NCBI GenBank assembly: GCA_900169235.1
Contig: FWCC01000125.1
Coordinates: 1-64,000, forward strand
Direction: 5' to 3'
DNA: 64,000 nt
Origin: Zarea fungicola
Lineage: Eukaryota; Ascomycota; Sordariomycetes; Hypocreales; Cordycipitaceae
Every line of letters starts with the position of its first letter. Position 1 is the stretch's first letter. The translations under genes and the position numbers were made by a program. This document shows, piece after piece, positions 13,517 through 26,077 of the stretch. The notes beneath the pieces are model-generated. The model saw nothing but the letters and a program-made list of their open reading frames with translations, made no database searches and was not told the origin of the DNA.

Positions 13517-14984
13517 TCCAGGATTCTTAGGTGGAGAAATTTTTATACCCAATTGCAATGGAAACTGCAGATTTTATCTTCACAGGGTAGACAATCGATT
13601 TACGAAGTACATGGTGATTTTTGCGACTATGGATGGGTCGTCCTGCGCAGCGTGCTTGCATGTACATGCGCAAACTTCGTACTTCAGAGATCTGGAGGCA
13701 CTGTCATCCTCCCCAGAGAGACGAGTAACCGCACCAGAGTAGCCAGGGGCTTTAGTACTGTTAACTAATACTAGTCACTCGAGCCGGAAGTATTTGCTGT
13801 CTTCCACTGAGCTACTGTCCAGAGACAATCAACGTTGGTAGTTGAACAGCAGCTACACTCAGTGGTACAAATCGCTCACAACGGAGTAACTAGTTATCTA
13901 AAGAGGTGACAATCCTGGACCCCAGCTAAAAACCTGGATCTTGAAGGCGGCTTGCACGGATATTTTCTCCACTGCTTATTCCGTCACCATTTCGGTGTAA
14001 CATATAGCAAGGCTAGTGGAGGAGCTGTAATTAAATGCTGTGGTCTCTTGCAGGGCACGCATTCTCAGCTTCCCTCTCCTCATCTTGAGCGGCAAAGGAG
14101 TATAGTTTCTAGCCTTCAGCTATTCCAATTCACTGGTCCCAGCTACTATTTCACCTGGTCACTAGTCATCCCCAGCACTCTGTTTGATACTGGTATATAA
14201 TGGACGCTAGACGATGTGCTTGGCTGCCGAGCCTCAATCTCACAAACAGTTGTCGGCAGGCCAAGAAATGATCCGCTAGGTAGTCGACGATATTTTAAGT
14301 TTTCTCTCATTGGCACCACCACTAGTGGCCTGATCGTCTTCAAGTTCCAAAATTGTGGGAATAGTTGCGGTTGTTGCAGTTTGTATGGATCGTCGTTGGG
14401 GCGGGCGGATCGGCATCGGCGACTTGATCGTCAACTCCACATTGGGCCGCTAAATGATTCCGAAGCTACATATAGAAAGAGGGTAGTCATCTCCACCATC
14501 TCGTAACAGAGTGCCAATGAATGTAACAAAATTATACACTAATGACGAAGCAGAAACAGTTTCACGGCTGGAGAGCTGTTGGTAGCGACGCCGACTCAGC
14601 AGACGAGGGCCTGAGCAAATGAGGCGAAGGTAGCTGAAAGCTTATCGCCTTTCTGGTTCTAGAGGGCAATATTGGCGCCCGCCACAACGGCTGAGAGGTA
14701 AACTGGAATGGCATGATTGGGAGTCAAGGAGTTGCTAAGAAAACCTAATGTCTCAGCCTCTGTTGCACCGCTTTCACTGGGTCACGTTTTATGCACTGCT
14801 GCATGCACCTCCTGCCGACAATGCTCTGCTAAATTGGAGACTCTTGGGGATGTAGTGGGCAGTATTGACAACTTGCCTTAAATCTGTGAGGCCTCAACTT
14901 CAAGGAAATCCGTTCTTGCAAAACACATCTACAGTTGCTGTAATCTCTCCATCTCTCCAGTAATTCCGCCCTACAGTTGCAGCC
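13517..14984. other. Intergenic, nothing recognised
   Basis: Only short frames (up to 96 codons) without domains or sensible joins. The 3' part must include the promoter of the methyltransferase gene at 14985. Confidence 0.5.
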
Positions 14985-15821
14985 ATGGCAGTTACCACAG
15001 CCGATCGAAACGGCGGACTCGTTCCGACACCGGATGCCGATTTCAACGTCGCTGACATGGCCCTCTACGGTCTTAAGCGAGCCCGCCGTCGTCTCGACGC
15101 ATTGGACCAAAAACCAGAGTGGGAGCTCGCCGACACGGCGGGTTTTGATTGCATGCACTATCTGGGCGATACTGCACTGCACACTGCCGTCCAGGCTCTC
15201 GATCTGAAGCCTGAAGCCCATGTGGTTGACATTGGTGCCGGCTTCAGTGCCACAGGACGCTTCCTATACAGGCATTACGGTGTCAATGTCACAGGAATTG
15301 AGTTGCAGCCCGAAATTCACGACATTGCGCAGACCATTACGGCACGAAACGGCATGGCGGACCATGTACGATCCATCAATGCGGATTTTACCAAGCTGGC
15401 AATGAGGGAGCCGGTCGACCACATTGTGTCGTTTCTATGCATCTTGCACATCCCAGCCCGAGCTAATGTCTTTGGCAAGGCAGCGTCCCTACTTCAAGAT
15501 GGGGGCACAATCTACATTGAAGACTTTTTCGCTCGTGAGACATTGACTCAGATGTCAGCCTGCCAATTGCGAGACATTGTATCGTGTCCGTATTTACCGA
15601 GTCGCGGGCAGTACGTGGCCGATTTGGAAGCCGCAGGCTTCACAGACATCCAGTTTACAGAGATGACAGGCGAGTGGACAGATTTTGTTCACGCCAGGGC
15701 CGTGGAATATGCTCAGTCTGCTGGACATGAGGCGTCGCTCATGACCTTTTATAACACCATCGACGGCCTGTTTGGCAGTGGCCAATTAGGTGGTGCACGC
15801 ATCATGGCGAAAAAAGATTAG
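14985..15821 (+). CDS. SAM-dependent methyltransferase, class I
   Basis: Single-exon gene of 278 aa. After an N-terminal segment of about 75 residues comes a Rossmann-type methyltransferase core: motif I VDIGAGFSATGRF (about residues 81-93), the post-I acidic strand VTGIELQ, a motif around DHIVSFLCILHI and a late segment with GTIYIEDFF. This resembles the small-molecule branch (Methyltransf_11/25, as in glycine-sarcosine and tocopherol methyltransferases) rather than protein or RNA methylases. The substrate cannot be told from sequence. The ATG lies in a good context (gccATGgca). It stands alone between the ABC pair and a ceramide synthase gene with which it converges; a shared pathway with the ABC genes is possible but not shown. 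Confidence 0.85.
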   Translation: MAVTTADRNGGLVPTPDADFNVADMALYGLKRARRRLDALDQKPEWELADTAGFDCMHYLGDTALHTAVQALDLKPEAHVVDIGAGFSATGRFLYRHYGVNVTGIELQPEIHDIAQTITARNGMADHVRSINADFTKLAMREPVDHIVSFLCILHIPARANVFGKAASLLQDGGTIYIEDFFARETLTQMSACQLRDIVSCPYLPSRGQYVADLEAAGFTDIQFTEMTGEWTDFVHARAVEYAQSAGHEASLMTFYNTIDGLFGSGQLGGARIMAKKD

Positions 15822-16135
15822 AAACCTATAATATTAAAGCGATTCTAATTGTCGTTAGTATTAGAAAGTAATAAAGAAATGGTGTAGATTTTAAGATTTT
15901 ATTAAAATTCGCATTTTGCCAGTTAATAAGTCCATCCCATTTGACGCAGTGTGGTAAGCAATGTCTGTCCCTTGCAAATAGCCCAAGCCAAACTTTTTCC
16001 TTCCCGAACTGAAAGCCATTAATTCGTCCAAGAAAAATATTAAAATTTATCCCTCTCTTCGCGTCAACTTGACATAAAAAGAAGCAAAAAAAAAAAAAAA
16101 GAAGAGCCCGCTGTAGGCTGCGAGATTTCCGGACC
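15822..16135. other. Convergent 3' flanks
   Basis: AT-rich stretch between the stop codons of the methyltransferase (plus) and the ceramide synthase (minus), with a run of about 16 A near 16086-16100. No further gene seen. Confidence 0.6.
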
Positions 16136-17555
16136 TTACTCCTTACCATTGTCCTCCTCATCGCTGCGCAAATCTTCTGCGGCCTGTCCTTGCACAATCC
16201 TCATAATGATCTTAACGATGAATGTAAACCAAATCACCATCATGACCTGCAACGAGAGCAAAAACGCCAAGAACCCATACATGGCGTTGTTGCTCCAGCA
16301 AACGATACCCTGTGGATCGACAAAGGGCTCAAGAAGGCGCGACCAGTCCCCGTCGTTTCGAATAGGAAACGGACCACGAAGGGTCTCGGCGGAGCCGCGG
16401 TAGCAGCCAGTTTGAGTGAGACGCGGTAGGTCAGTGTAGACGCTCCAGCAGGTGACGAGAAAGAACAGGTGGCGAGCGAGCACCCATGAGATGACAAAGA
16501 AGCCAAAGAGGACGTCACAGATCCATGTGTAGCCGAGATACTTGAGGCACTTGGCCAGCTGCAGCACGCGTCAATTAATACTTCTTTTGTCTTTCCTCTC
16601 ACTAAAGTTGCAAGTAGCGAGGAGGTGTAAACTAACGTACTGGGAGGAATAAATCGATTACGTCCATCAACACCATGATCAAGTGTCCGACTTTGGTCTG
16701 GTGGTAGGCATACGCCGCCACAATCAGGGCAATCGTGACAACATGATGGGTGAGCATCTGCCAGTGGTCCTTTCGGCGCTGCTCAATGTGGATGACGAGC
16801 AGCTGCTGCACCCAAAATGCGAGTTGAGCAAGAATGTAAAACTTCATGAGGCCACCAATCTCGCGTTGCGGCCAGTCTACCCAGAGCTGCTCCATGTTGA
16901 GAAAGTAAGTTGAGTGCGTGTACATGTACTTGTTCCAGGTCAGCTAGTCTTTCAGAAGGCAGGGGAAGCAATCAATATAACCGCTTCGATTGACAAGAAA
17001 TCTCACCATTCCCAACGGCCAAAAGACATTGTAGTAGATGAGCATCCAGCCCTGCTCGGCGAATCGAGTCGCATCTTTGCTGCGCTCCACCCCCCAGCGG
17101 GTGGCCAGTGGTGAGAGAACGAGCTTCATGGCGCTCGCGCGCAGGCCCGTGAGGAGGAGCATGAAAAAAAGGACAATGTAGACATCTCCGGGGCCAATTG
17201 CATACTTGTCCGTTCGGACATTGTATGAGGCCAGCGAGAGGAGGTTTGTCTTTTGAGCAGCGCCTTCGATGCCCTGCGAGGATCCATAGGCCAGAAGCAG
17301 GACAGCAATGGAGCTGAATGAAAGCGCTGCATAAAATTAGTGGTGAGATTACTCTCCAGGAATAGAAAAACAGTGGTTTGCATGAATACTTCTGGTCGAG
17401 TTGACTCTCTTTTGTGTACGTGTTGGTATGTATGGGTGGGTGTGTTGTGACTTACATATCTGTCTCTCTTCAAGCCATTGCGCCGTGTTTCCGAGCGCTG
17501 AGCTCGTTTTTTGTTCCCTGGCAAGCTTTCGCTGCCGCTGCGCTTCGATTCCCAT
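16136..17555 (-). CDS. lac1: Ceramide synthase, Lag1/Lac1 family (TLC domain)
   Basis: Acyl-CoA-dependent N-acylation of sphingoid bases to (dihydro)ceramide in the ER membrane. Exons on the minus strand: 17555-17456, 17326-17007, 16943-16641, 16558-16136; 381 aa. The TLC hallmarks are present: the HWQMLTHHVVT segment with the double His, HQTKVGHLIMVLMDVIDLFLP-type residues around the conserved Asp pair, WPLGM and FAEQGWM before it, and a C-terminal acidic tail with SDEE, a place where fungal and yeast enzymes carry casein-kinase-2-type sites. Several hydrophobic helices are visible. The first exon codes a short basic N-terminus. Somewhat shorter than many fungal Lag1 proteins (about 400-480 aa), mainly in the N-terminus. 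Fungi often carry two to three paralogs; which one this is cannot be said. Confidence 0.92.
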
Positions 17556-18207
17556 CTTGCCCGGCACACACAAAGCAAACTTGCAATTGGAAAACAAAAA
17601 AAATTGCAAGAATGCTTGACAAACTCAAAACGGGAGAAACAAGGCTCCAGGCAGAAAGAAAAGAACGGTTATTGGTACAAACGAAGGAAATCCAGGCACC
17701 AGTACAAAACGCACCCTGGTTTGGTTGGGGGCCCGAAGCTCCATAGCGCATAAGGGGCAAAGGCTCAGAACATTCTCACTTTGCACAGCCCCCCTGGTCC
17801 GCTGAAACGGAATGATGCTCATGTCATTTTTGATATTATCATCTCTCTTTTGCTTGTTCTTGGTTTCTTCTTATCAATCTTGCAAAAATATCCCAAAATC
17901 TGTTGAAAGACAAGCCAACTCCGCCCAACTCCAATACATAAAACTCTCCGCATAGGTAGCAACACACACCGCAGAGCTTACCCTTTTTAAGCCTTGGCGG
18001 GCAAAGAGCTAAAATGGCGGAACAGAATCATCTAAAGAGCACGCGCTTTGACTTGAGTTTAAAAAAGCATCTATAAAGATCGGCAGAAGCCCCCGAAATC
18101 TGAAATCTTAAAAATGAGTCTATACTCAACAAGTTTTATACAATACCAAAAACGAGCAAGAGAAAAATCTACACGAAATCTTTACCCAGTACAATCTGCC
18201 GCTCACA
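17556..18207. other. Divergent intergenic region
   Basis: Lies between the start of the ceramide synthase (minus) and the start of the HET-domain gene (plus), so it should hold both promoters. No specific element could be assigned. Confidence 0.5.
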
Positions 18208-20532
18208 ATGGTTACCAAGCCAGAGCCTGTAGACGCTGGCCTCACTATCGAGCGTGAGTCCTCTGTGCGACAGCTCGCCGAGTATATTGCGCGCCTCCTC
18301 CGCACCATCCAGACATCGCGTGAAGATGAGCGCGCGTACGCAATTTTCCTCGCCGAAAACGTAGAGCGCGTGCAGAGTTGCACCTGCAACATTATCCGCT
18401 CCGCCATCAACCCGAGCGAGCAGACGCGCATTCTCTACGCCGCCAACCCTTGGCTGCATGAGGTTCGGGACAGGCTCGACAGCCGCGCATATTCAAAGCA
18501 GCAGCCCGATGGCACGACGGTGACTTTGACGGAGTGGGTGTTTGACGATGAAACCCTTACCAGCCTCACGAGGCGGGCGGATCGTATCGTCGCCGAGGCC
18601 GTGAGGATCACTGAGTAAGTACCCCCCCTCAACACTAGTACAACAGAAAGCAGCAAAGTACACCATTAGGCCAGCCCGAGCTTACCATCCCTTGTCCCCG
18701 AGAATAAAAGCGCCCGACGGGCATGGAACTCTGCCAAGGCTCCGGCCGTGCTCTACGACGACAAGCTAGATGACCTGCGCGACAGGCTCATGCCCGAGCG
18801 CTGCCTCGGTCCCTGGATCAAGTTTGGCGACCTGCGGCAGTGGCTCGACCACTGCGACCGCGTCCACACCACGCACTGCCGCCTCTCCGCCAAGAGCCAG
18901 GAAATCTTTGCGCACCACCCGCGCTGGCTCGTCGACGTCGAGCAGCGGTGCCTCGTTGAGGCCGGCCCCGGCCAGCGGTACCTGGCGCTGAGCTATGTCT
19001 GGGGCACGCACACGTCCTTTCAGACGCTCACGGGCAACCTCGATGCTCTCAAGGAGGCCGGCTCGCTGCTACCGCCTCGTCCCTCTTTATCGTACGAATC
19101 CGAGCAAGAAAGCAGTGGTGGTGGTGGTGGTGATGATGCGACGACAAAAAAGACCAAGATTGCCGGCATTGAAAACATTGCCAGGACCGTGTCCGACGTG
19201 ATTGAATTCGTCGACCGGCTCGGCGAGCAGTATCTCTGGGTCGACGCCCTCTGCATCGTGCAGGATGACGACGCCGACAAGCAGGAGCACCTCTCTCACA
19301 TGGGCAGCATCTACGCCAACGCCTACGCCACCATTGTCGTCATCAACGGGCCCTCCGACCGCGGCCTCGCCGGGATCCAGGACGTCACCCCCGCGATGAG
19401 CCGTGCGCGCGCCGGCGTGCCCTACACGCCGCACTACGTGCGCCGTCCGGAAAACATGGCCACCGCCGTGTTCCGCCACGCCGAGGCCATGCAGCGCTCC
19501 GTCTGGAACAGGCGCGCCTGGACGTTCCAGGAGCAAATCTTCTCCCGGCGGCTTCTCATCCTCAATGATACCGAAATCACGTGGGAGTGCCACTGCAACG
19601 TCTGGCTCGAGGGCGTCAGGGCCACCGAGTCGCAGTGCGCGCGCAACACGGCCGTCGTCGCGCAGGGGTTCTCGTTCCACCTGGACCCCCGGTTCAAGGA
19701 CTACGCGCTCCACGCGCAGCAGTACAACCGGCGGCAGTTTAGCTACCCAGAGGACGCCATGGACGCGTTCGCGGGCATTCTCACGGTGCTGAGGACGACG
19801 TTTTCGGGAGGCTTCATTTGCTGTCTACCAGTCATGTTCTTTGATACGGCTCTGCTATGGTACAATGAGGGAATCCTCGAGGTGCGCACGCCGGCCCGGC
19901 GCCGCGCATGCGATGGGCTCGCACCGACATGGGCGTGGGCGGCGTATGGCGGTAAAATCGCCTTTCCAGATTTTTCCACAGCCAGGGAGGGCGTGCGGCC
20001 GCTCGTGCGCTGGAAATACTGCCAGGGCAGCGAGCAGGTGTGGACGCCAGTAGCCTCGCTCGAGAAGCAGCAGCCGGAGAAGCGATTTCCCACAGCGGCG
20101 GAGCTTTCTGAGCTAGCCGCCGCCATCAAGCTTGAAGACGGCGGTGGTCCTGTCGCCGCTGGCGATCCCAGTTTCCCAGTTGGCATGGGCTCAATCTATC
20201 ACCATGTGCTACACGCGCGACCAGAACGGGCCTTCTTTAGTGTGCTAGAGTACTATGGTGATGAGGGTGTCCCACTCGTCGGGGCCTCAGGTGAGTGTGT
20301 AGGCGTGCTGACACCGAGCAGGAAGCTGGGCAGTCATACCGTAGACGCCAAGACGGTGATTTCCTGTGAATTAGTGGCAGTATCAGAATCCTTCATCAAC
20401 GGTATGGAGACATATAATGTGCTGTGGATCGAGAAGAAGCAGGATGTATATGTGCGCAAGGGCGTCGGGCGCATTCTCAAGTCGGACTGGGTTGCACAGA
20501 AGCCAGAGCGTATAGACCTGTTGCTCATGTAA
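18208..20532 (+). CDS. HET-domain (heterokaryon incompatibility) protein
   Basis: Exons 18208-18614 and 18711-20532; 742 aa. The HET domain (PF06985) begins near residue 200 with YLALSYVWG, continues with QYLWVDALCIVQDD and the segment MGSIYANAYATIVVI, and ends with the WTFQEQIFSRRLLI block. HET domains are found in fungal non-self recognition proteins and can trigger cell death; many genomic copies have no known partner. Upstream is an alpha-helical N-terminal region without a named domain. A simple repeat (19115-19131) codes a run of five Gly inside the HET domain, between its first two motifs. The C-terminal half has no recognisable repeats (no WD40, ankyrin or TPR). It converges with an F-box-like gene 78 bp away. 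Confidence 0.88.
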
Positions 20533-20610
20533 TAATTCGACGCGGGTGAGCAGGCATACTAGCTCGATCCAGCACTCATTCGGAAACGTGCCAATTGCAT
20601 CCACTGTCAA

Positions 20611-22731
20611 TCACCGTAGCACTCTCACTACGACTGATTTATCCGTAAACCGAAGCTCAAGCTTCCCCCTCATCATCATATACCTCCAAGACAGGTGCCA
20701 CGGAACCTGGTTAATATCATGTGTAAACTCAAGGCTTACGCCAGTTACCTTTTGCCGACTTATCGGGTGTGTATGCGAATTCGCCGTGTACACAATATGT
20801 GTCGGATTCAGGTACCGCTTGCACTCGTCAACGCCGACGCGGCACTGCCCTAGTGCTTTAATCTTACCATTGTCGTAGTAAAACAGGATGCCCCGGCAGT
20901 TTTTTTTCTCGTCATCGGTGAGGAAGACCTCGGCGGCGCGAATTTTTTCGAGAGGCGCAATGGAGTGGCACTCGAATTTGGGCGGGACCCTCCGCATCGC
21001 GGCCTGGAGCACGGTGAGCGGCTCGGGACTAGGTCGAGGTGGTGTTCGCTTGTGGACCACTGTCATGGGATAAGCAGCAGCGATGGAGACACCGGCGACG
21101 TGTTCCTTTTCCACCAGGTGCGGATGGGGTCGCAGAAAGCCAGTTCGGACATTGTGCATGAGGACTGGCCGCCCAGAGGTGCGGTACAGAGTGTAGCGTT
21201 CAGCAAGGTCATATCTATAGCCAACTTCAATGGTGCCCTGCTGCTTTAGGAAGAGCTAGACAAGTGTTAGCGGATTGTTAGATAGTGCAAGGGGTGATTA
21301 ATTTTACAGCCAGACAAGGGCCAATCAACTGGTTATCCTCGGAAATTCGATGATTGCGCAAGGCAAAGCCCTTTATTTGTTCACTTTTAGGTAGGGGGAC
21401 ATATATCCACAACACACCATCCTGGTATGTCAATGGCAAACTGTCAAACGTCGTTTGAGCGTCTCGACCCAATGTGGTGTTCATGTGCGGATGAACAGCT
21501 ACTATGTAGCCAAAGTAAAAGAAGAACGTGATGCCAAAGCAATGGCTCGTGTCAATGGCGGAGAATCTATCATATCCATGATACTCAGGTAGCCTCAGCG
21601 AGGCATAAAGCTTTGTCGGCATAGGATTATCCCACAGTACCAGCTTGACATCATCAGGCACCGTGATGCGGCAATGGCCAGCCTAGAAAGAGTCAGTAAC
21701 CGGCTCTAAAATGTGTTTTGTGCAACTGACAAATATGTCGGCCTTGACGGAGGTGAGTTTATCGATCTCATCAACAACAAATAGTTTGGTCAGGTGGGTG
21801 GAGTGCATGGGCTCTCCTATATCAGCGACACGTTCTATTTCCTGAATGCCGCTGGCGTCAATGGTGATTCGCATGAGCTTATCATCCTTGGCTTCAGGTG
21901 TCTGGAAGGGCCAGGCCATGCCGCGGCACCAGTGCTTGATGTCAACTAGGGGCACGGCGACTGACGGCTGGCAGGGCGATGCAGCTTCAGAGATCTCACG
22001 AGCACGCCCCAGGACAGCAATGTAGCGCGAGTAGAGGCCATGCCGTACATAGCTGAGAATGTGGTGGCAAAGTTCTGGCGGCAATCGCTCGACCAAGGGC
22101 ATACTCCACGCACGCGCTGCATCAGCATTCGTCATACGGTCCTTGAAGTTGTACGGCAGAAACGACTCTGGACATTGCAGCCAGGGAACCATGACGATTG
22201 AGGCTAGCCACAGACGATGGATCTTGTCCTTGGCCTTGCACTCCTTGACAAAGAGCTTGAAGCAGTCAGTGTGCAGGGTGGCGCTCTCGTGGCTGGCGCG
22301 ACATGTGCTGCAGCCGGGAAGCTTGCAGAATCTTGCCTTTACTTTGTACCATTGCTTGGCAAAGCGCTGCGAGGTGGCGGTTTGTGCATCATAGATTTGG
22401 AGTTGGCCGTCGCGGCGTGTGACTATATTTTGGTATATAAGCGGATGTTTTTTTTTTGAGGTTATCTTTTCACGATTCAAAGGAGAAAGAAAGGGAAAGA
22501 GAAAAAGGAAATGGAAAAGGCAAGAAAATAGAAAATATTATGCGTACTGGCAATCATGCGTTCGTAATCATTAAACGGCTGCTGACAACCACCACAACGA
22601 CGATGGATCTGGGTATGGGGGCGTTCGGAAAACTCCACGTCGTCCCAATCAAGCTCGGCGGCTGGGACAGTTTCGTCTGCCATGGCTGTTGGCGGCGGGG
22701 TAGAACTGTGGAGGACACCAGCGGCGCTCAT
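20611..22731 (-). CDS. Uncharacterised protein with F-box-like segment and Cys motifs
   Basis: Exons on the minus strand: 22731-22548, 22422-21731, 21682-21308, 21255-20611; 631 aa with whole codons across all joins. The N-terminal exon has an acidic segment and CGGCQQPF; residues after it hold CKLPGCSTCRAS, so a small metal-binding site is possible. Further on, LVERLPPELCHHILSYV looks like the start of an F-box. The rest (strand-rich, with repeated aromatic residues) matches no family I recognise. The pattern of an F-box-like motif followed by a long unknown domain is common in lineage-specific fungal proteins, some of which are ubiquitin-ligase adaptors; that role is only an inference. Start ATG at 22731 gives the longest consistent model. 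Confidence 0.7.
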
Positions 22732-23788
22732 CAGTCGATGCGTTGGCTGGCACCTAGTTCAATACGTAAACGCGGTGATTTCGAGGTCTCGAGGACTGCG
22801 CGGGTGCTGGTTAAGTAGGGGATGAAGACAGCCGGCCGGTAATGCAGCAAAAAACTCTAGATAGCTATGTGACCAAGATTTAGCTCGGCGTTGGTAGCTG
22901 GCAGAACGGAAACTGAGCTGCAGCCTGCAGCGACAGCAGCTGAGTGACAGACATTCCCAGCCAGGGCGAGATGCATGGTACTTTTGTGCCCTGCAATCCT
23001 CCCGCCATGCGCCAAGTCACGCCACTATAGCGACGTCCAATTGGCAGCCAACTTAGCCATTACTTACAGGGAACTCGCAGGCAGACAGCAGATAACAGCG
23101 CGGCAGCCGCCAAAAAGTCTTAGGTAACAGACTGCAGGTTTGCCCCGCCGAGGCCCGATGGTTGTGTCCGCAAGTCAGGGGCAATCGACAGCCTTGCTAT
23201 GCTAAAATTAAACATGACCCGATGATGTGGTTGGTGCTGATCTCTTCCCATGCCGGTTTTTCTTCTTTTTATTTTTATGTTTTTGGCTCTTGCGAGAGCG
23301 TCCGGTAGGAATGCCGTTGCCAGTCTCTAAACCGGCAGAAAACGCCGAACTGTCTCCGAAACGGGGGTTTCAAACCCGGATGTGGAGCACAAAAATGGAA
23401 AGGGCACCAAATGCATATAAATCAGACTGGCCGCCGCTCCCGGAAGTGCCTACACAAAAAAAGAGTCATCCATACCACAATCGAAACCCGTGGCATACAT
23501 CCCACGCTACATCTGCTCACATCTCTTTCCAACCGCTTCTCTTTCCTCCTCTTCCCATTTTGTTTCTCGTAGACATTGCATTGAATACTTGGACACACGT
23601 GTGCTATTTGTCGGATTTTCTGCAGAACTTGCTTAGGCTTCGAGGCTCAACACTCATTAATATACCACTTGTTGTTGACCAAAAAGGCTCTTTGCATTCT
23701 CTTCTCAATTCTTTGACTTTTACCAAGGTGACATTACAGGGAAGATTATAACCCAGTCCGGATCAAGATCCAGCCTGATCCAAGCACA
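22732..23788. other. Divergent intergenic region
   Basis: Between the F-box-like gene (minus) and purU (plus). A frame at 23227-23751 is open for 174 codons but has no domain and a pyrimidine-rich composition, so it is more likely the promoter and leader of purU. Confidence 0.5.
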
Positions 23789-24737
23789 ATGGCTGCCATC
23801 GACCACACCCTTACCCTCTCCTGCCCAGACAGACCGGGCATCGTGTATGCTGTGACCGGCATCTTTGCCGCGCACGGCCACAACGTCTTGGACCTGCAGC
23901 AGTTCAGTGATCCCGCGTCGGAGCGTTTCTTCATGCGTGTGCACTTTGGGCCTGCCGCGCCGGCCGAGGGAATTGACCAGTCGTCAACTTCCCATCTCGA
24001 CTCTGCTTTTGAGAAGCTGGCCGCCGAGTATACGATGGAGTACGACATTCGTCCGGCAGCCCGCAAGATGCGCGTGCTTCTCATGGTCTCCAAGATTGGG
24101 CACTGCCTCAACGACATTCTATTCCGTATGAAGACTGGCCAGTTACAGATTGAGGTACCTTTTGCCACAACAACACATCTCCTAGCTCCCGGTCCGGTAA
24201 GACACTACAGTCCAGCTAACAACAAGCCAGGTCCCCCTCATCGTCTCCAACCACCCTGAATTCGCAGCCCTCGCAAAGAGCTACGATATTCCCTTCCTGC
24301 ACCTGCCCGTGACCAAGGACACCAAGACGCAGCAGGAGACGCAGATCCTCGAGCTCGTCAAGCAGCACAGCATCGAGCTCATCGTCCTCGCCCGCTACAT
24401 GCAGGTCCTGTCCCCGATGCTCTGCTCCGCTATGAGTGGCCGAATCATCAACATCCACCACTCCTTCCTGCCGTCCTTCAAGGGTGCAAAGCCCTACCAC
24501 CAGGCATTTGAGCGCGGTGTTAAGATCATTGGCGCCACTGCGCACTTTGTCACAGCCGACCTCGATGAGGGTCCCATCATTGAGCAGCGCGTCACGCGCG
24601 TCGACCACTGCATGGGGCCGAAGCAGCTGACCGATGAAGGATCGAATATTGAAAGCCAGGTGCTAGCGGCAGCCGTCAAGTGGTATGCCGACAGGAGAGT
24701 ATTTTTGAACGGCTCCAAGACGGTCGTGTTTAACTAG
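23789..24737 (+). CDS. purU: Formyltetrahydrofolate deformylase
   Basis: Hydrolyses 10-formyl-tetrahydrofolate to formate and tetrahydrofolate, balancing one-carbon units. Exons 23789-24154 and 24231-24737 with a 76-bp intron; 290 aa, close to bacterial PurU (about 280). An N-terminal ACT domain (TLSCPDRPGIVYAVTGIF, about residues 7-90) is followed by the formyltransferase-like core: SKIGHCLNDILF, VSNHPEF, LARYMQVLSP, the catalytic NIHHSFLPSFKGAKPY block with Asn and His, and the late Asp in THFVTADLDEGP-type context (here AHFVTADLDEGP). All catalytic residues of the family appear present. No mitochondrial presequence is visible, so it is probably cytosolic. Confidence 0.95.
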
Positions 24738-26077
24738 TCGCGCCATGCGAATGGGGTTGGTGGGCACTGGATGTGTGTCCATCTGGTCTACATTCATCGG
24801 GATTTATCTGACAGGGGTCTCGGGATTAAAGCGATCGGAGCCCTTGCCCCGTTTGATATTGGTTGTCATGGTCATCGGGGAAAGAGTGTGAGGTGTAAGG
24901 TGTAAGCAAAGAAGCTTCGGCCAATGCTTATGCGGAGCCCTCAAAACTGGGGATCGTCCTCCAAGACTTACGTGGACATTGTTTGGATACGGAAGGTGAT
25001 GAGGAACAGAATAGGTTCATTTTGCTAGACGATATATGAGAATTAATGTAAAAATCAACTTTGGTGGAGCATCATCACAATCCTGCCAGAAAAAAAGACC
25101 CCCCCACGACGATCCTCAGCCCCGATGCCCTTGACTGGTCGGTTCGTCGGGAGGGACGTAAACCGAAACGCCCCTTTGCCCAATCTGCACCGTTGACGAG
25201 CCGCGGACCACGAAAAAACGTCTACAATATTTGTAAAGGGTTGTCTATTTTCCGAATGCAATAGCAAGCTTCGTGGCTGTCCGTGCCTAATGTCACTAGG
25301 AGAATTAAAACAGTACCCCGTGCGGCACTTTTATTCTCTTTTGAGAAGCCAGCGATGTTCTCCATATTTTTCAACCCCTGTCAGGCCGGCAAGCCTCTTT
25401 TCAATGCCGACATCCCTGTCCGTCCGATGCCGAAAGTGGTCATCAGAAAAACGACTTTGTTGATCTACTGCGAGGTCGTTCCTCTTCCACAGACCTGTGT
25501 TTGCCAGGCTAGCTATTAGCACTACCTAAAACTCCGCACACGACAAATACGACGACCTACAGCCCCTTTCGTCTCAGCCAATTGCATATCCGCCACAACG
25601 GGATTCCCCAGTGGCGACGTGCTGCTTTTGAAAAACTAGCTCAATTATCTCATTGAGATACAATTTGTAGATCGAGCTAACTAACACAAACCCCGTCCAG
25701 ATGAGAAGTCTCTGTGGGGTGTTCTCTCAAGGAACCTGGGTCCAAATGACGGGGGATTCATGGGCAATATCTATCTGCTAAAAAAAGACGGCGTATTCGG
25801 ACTTAATTAGAATGTCTTAGCCACTTCCCATGTCTCATGGCAATCTTCCTTTCTTCATTGCTTTTGAGTCAACATCACTCCTGAATCTAGCCTCATTTCA
25901 TGCAATTTCCTCAATCACCAGCAGCAGACACTTTTTTCTCCACGCCGCGCTCGCACCATTAAATTATACTGAAAGCTACTATCGAGACCGAGGTGGCCGC
26001 TGAGCAAAAACAACGTCCATCTCAGTTTTGGATAATTTCACAGCTGTCCTTCATCACCGCTCAATAGACGAGACAAA
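24738..26077. other. Intergenic, nothing recognised
   Basis: Contains only frames of up to 78 codons without domains. The distal part is the presumed promoter of the sulfotransferase-like gene. Confidence 0.5.

Noticed and set aside
19087..20186. 208- and 147-codon minus frames opposite the HET gene
   Set aside because: Antisense shadows in GC-rich coding sequence; the HET motifs are clearly on the plus strand.
23227..23751. 174-codon plus frame before purU
   Set aside because: Pyrimidine-rich leader composition, no domain, no sensible join to purU.
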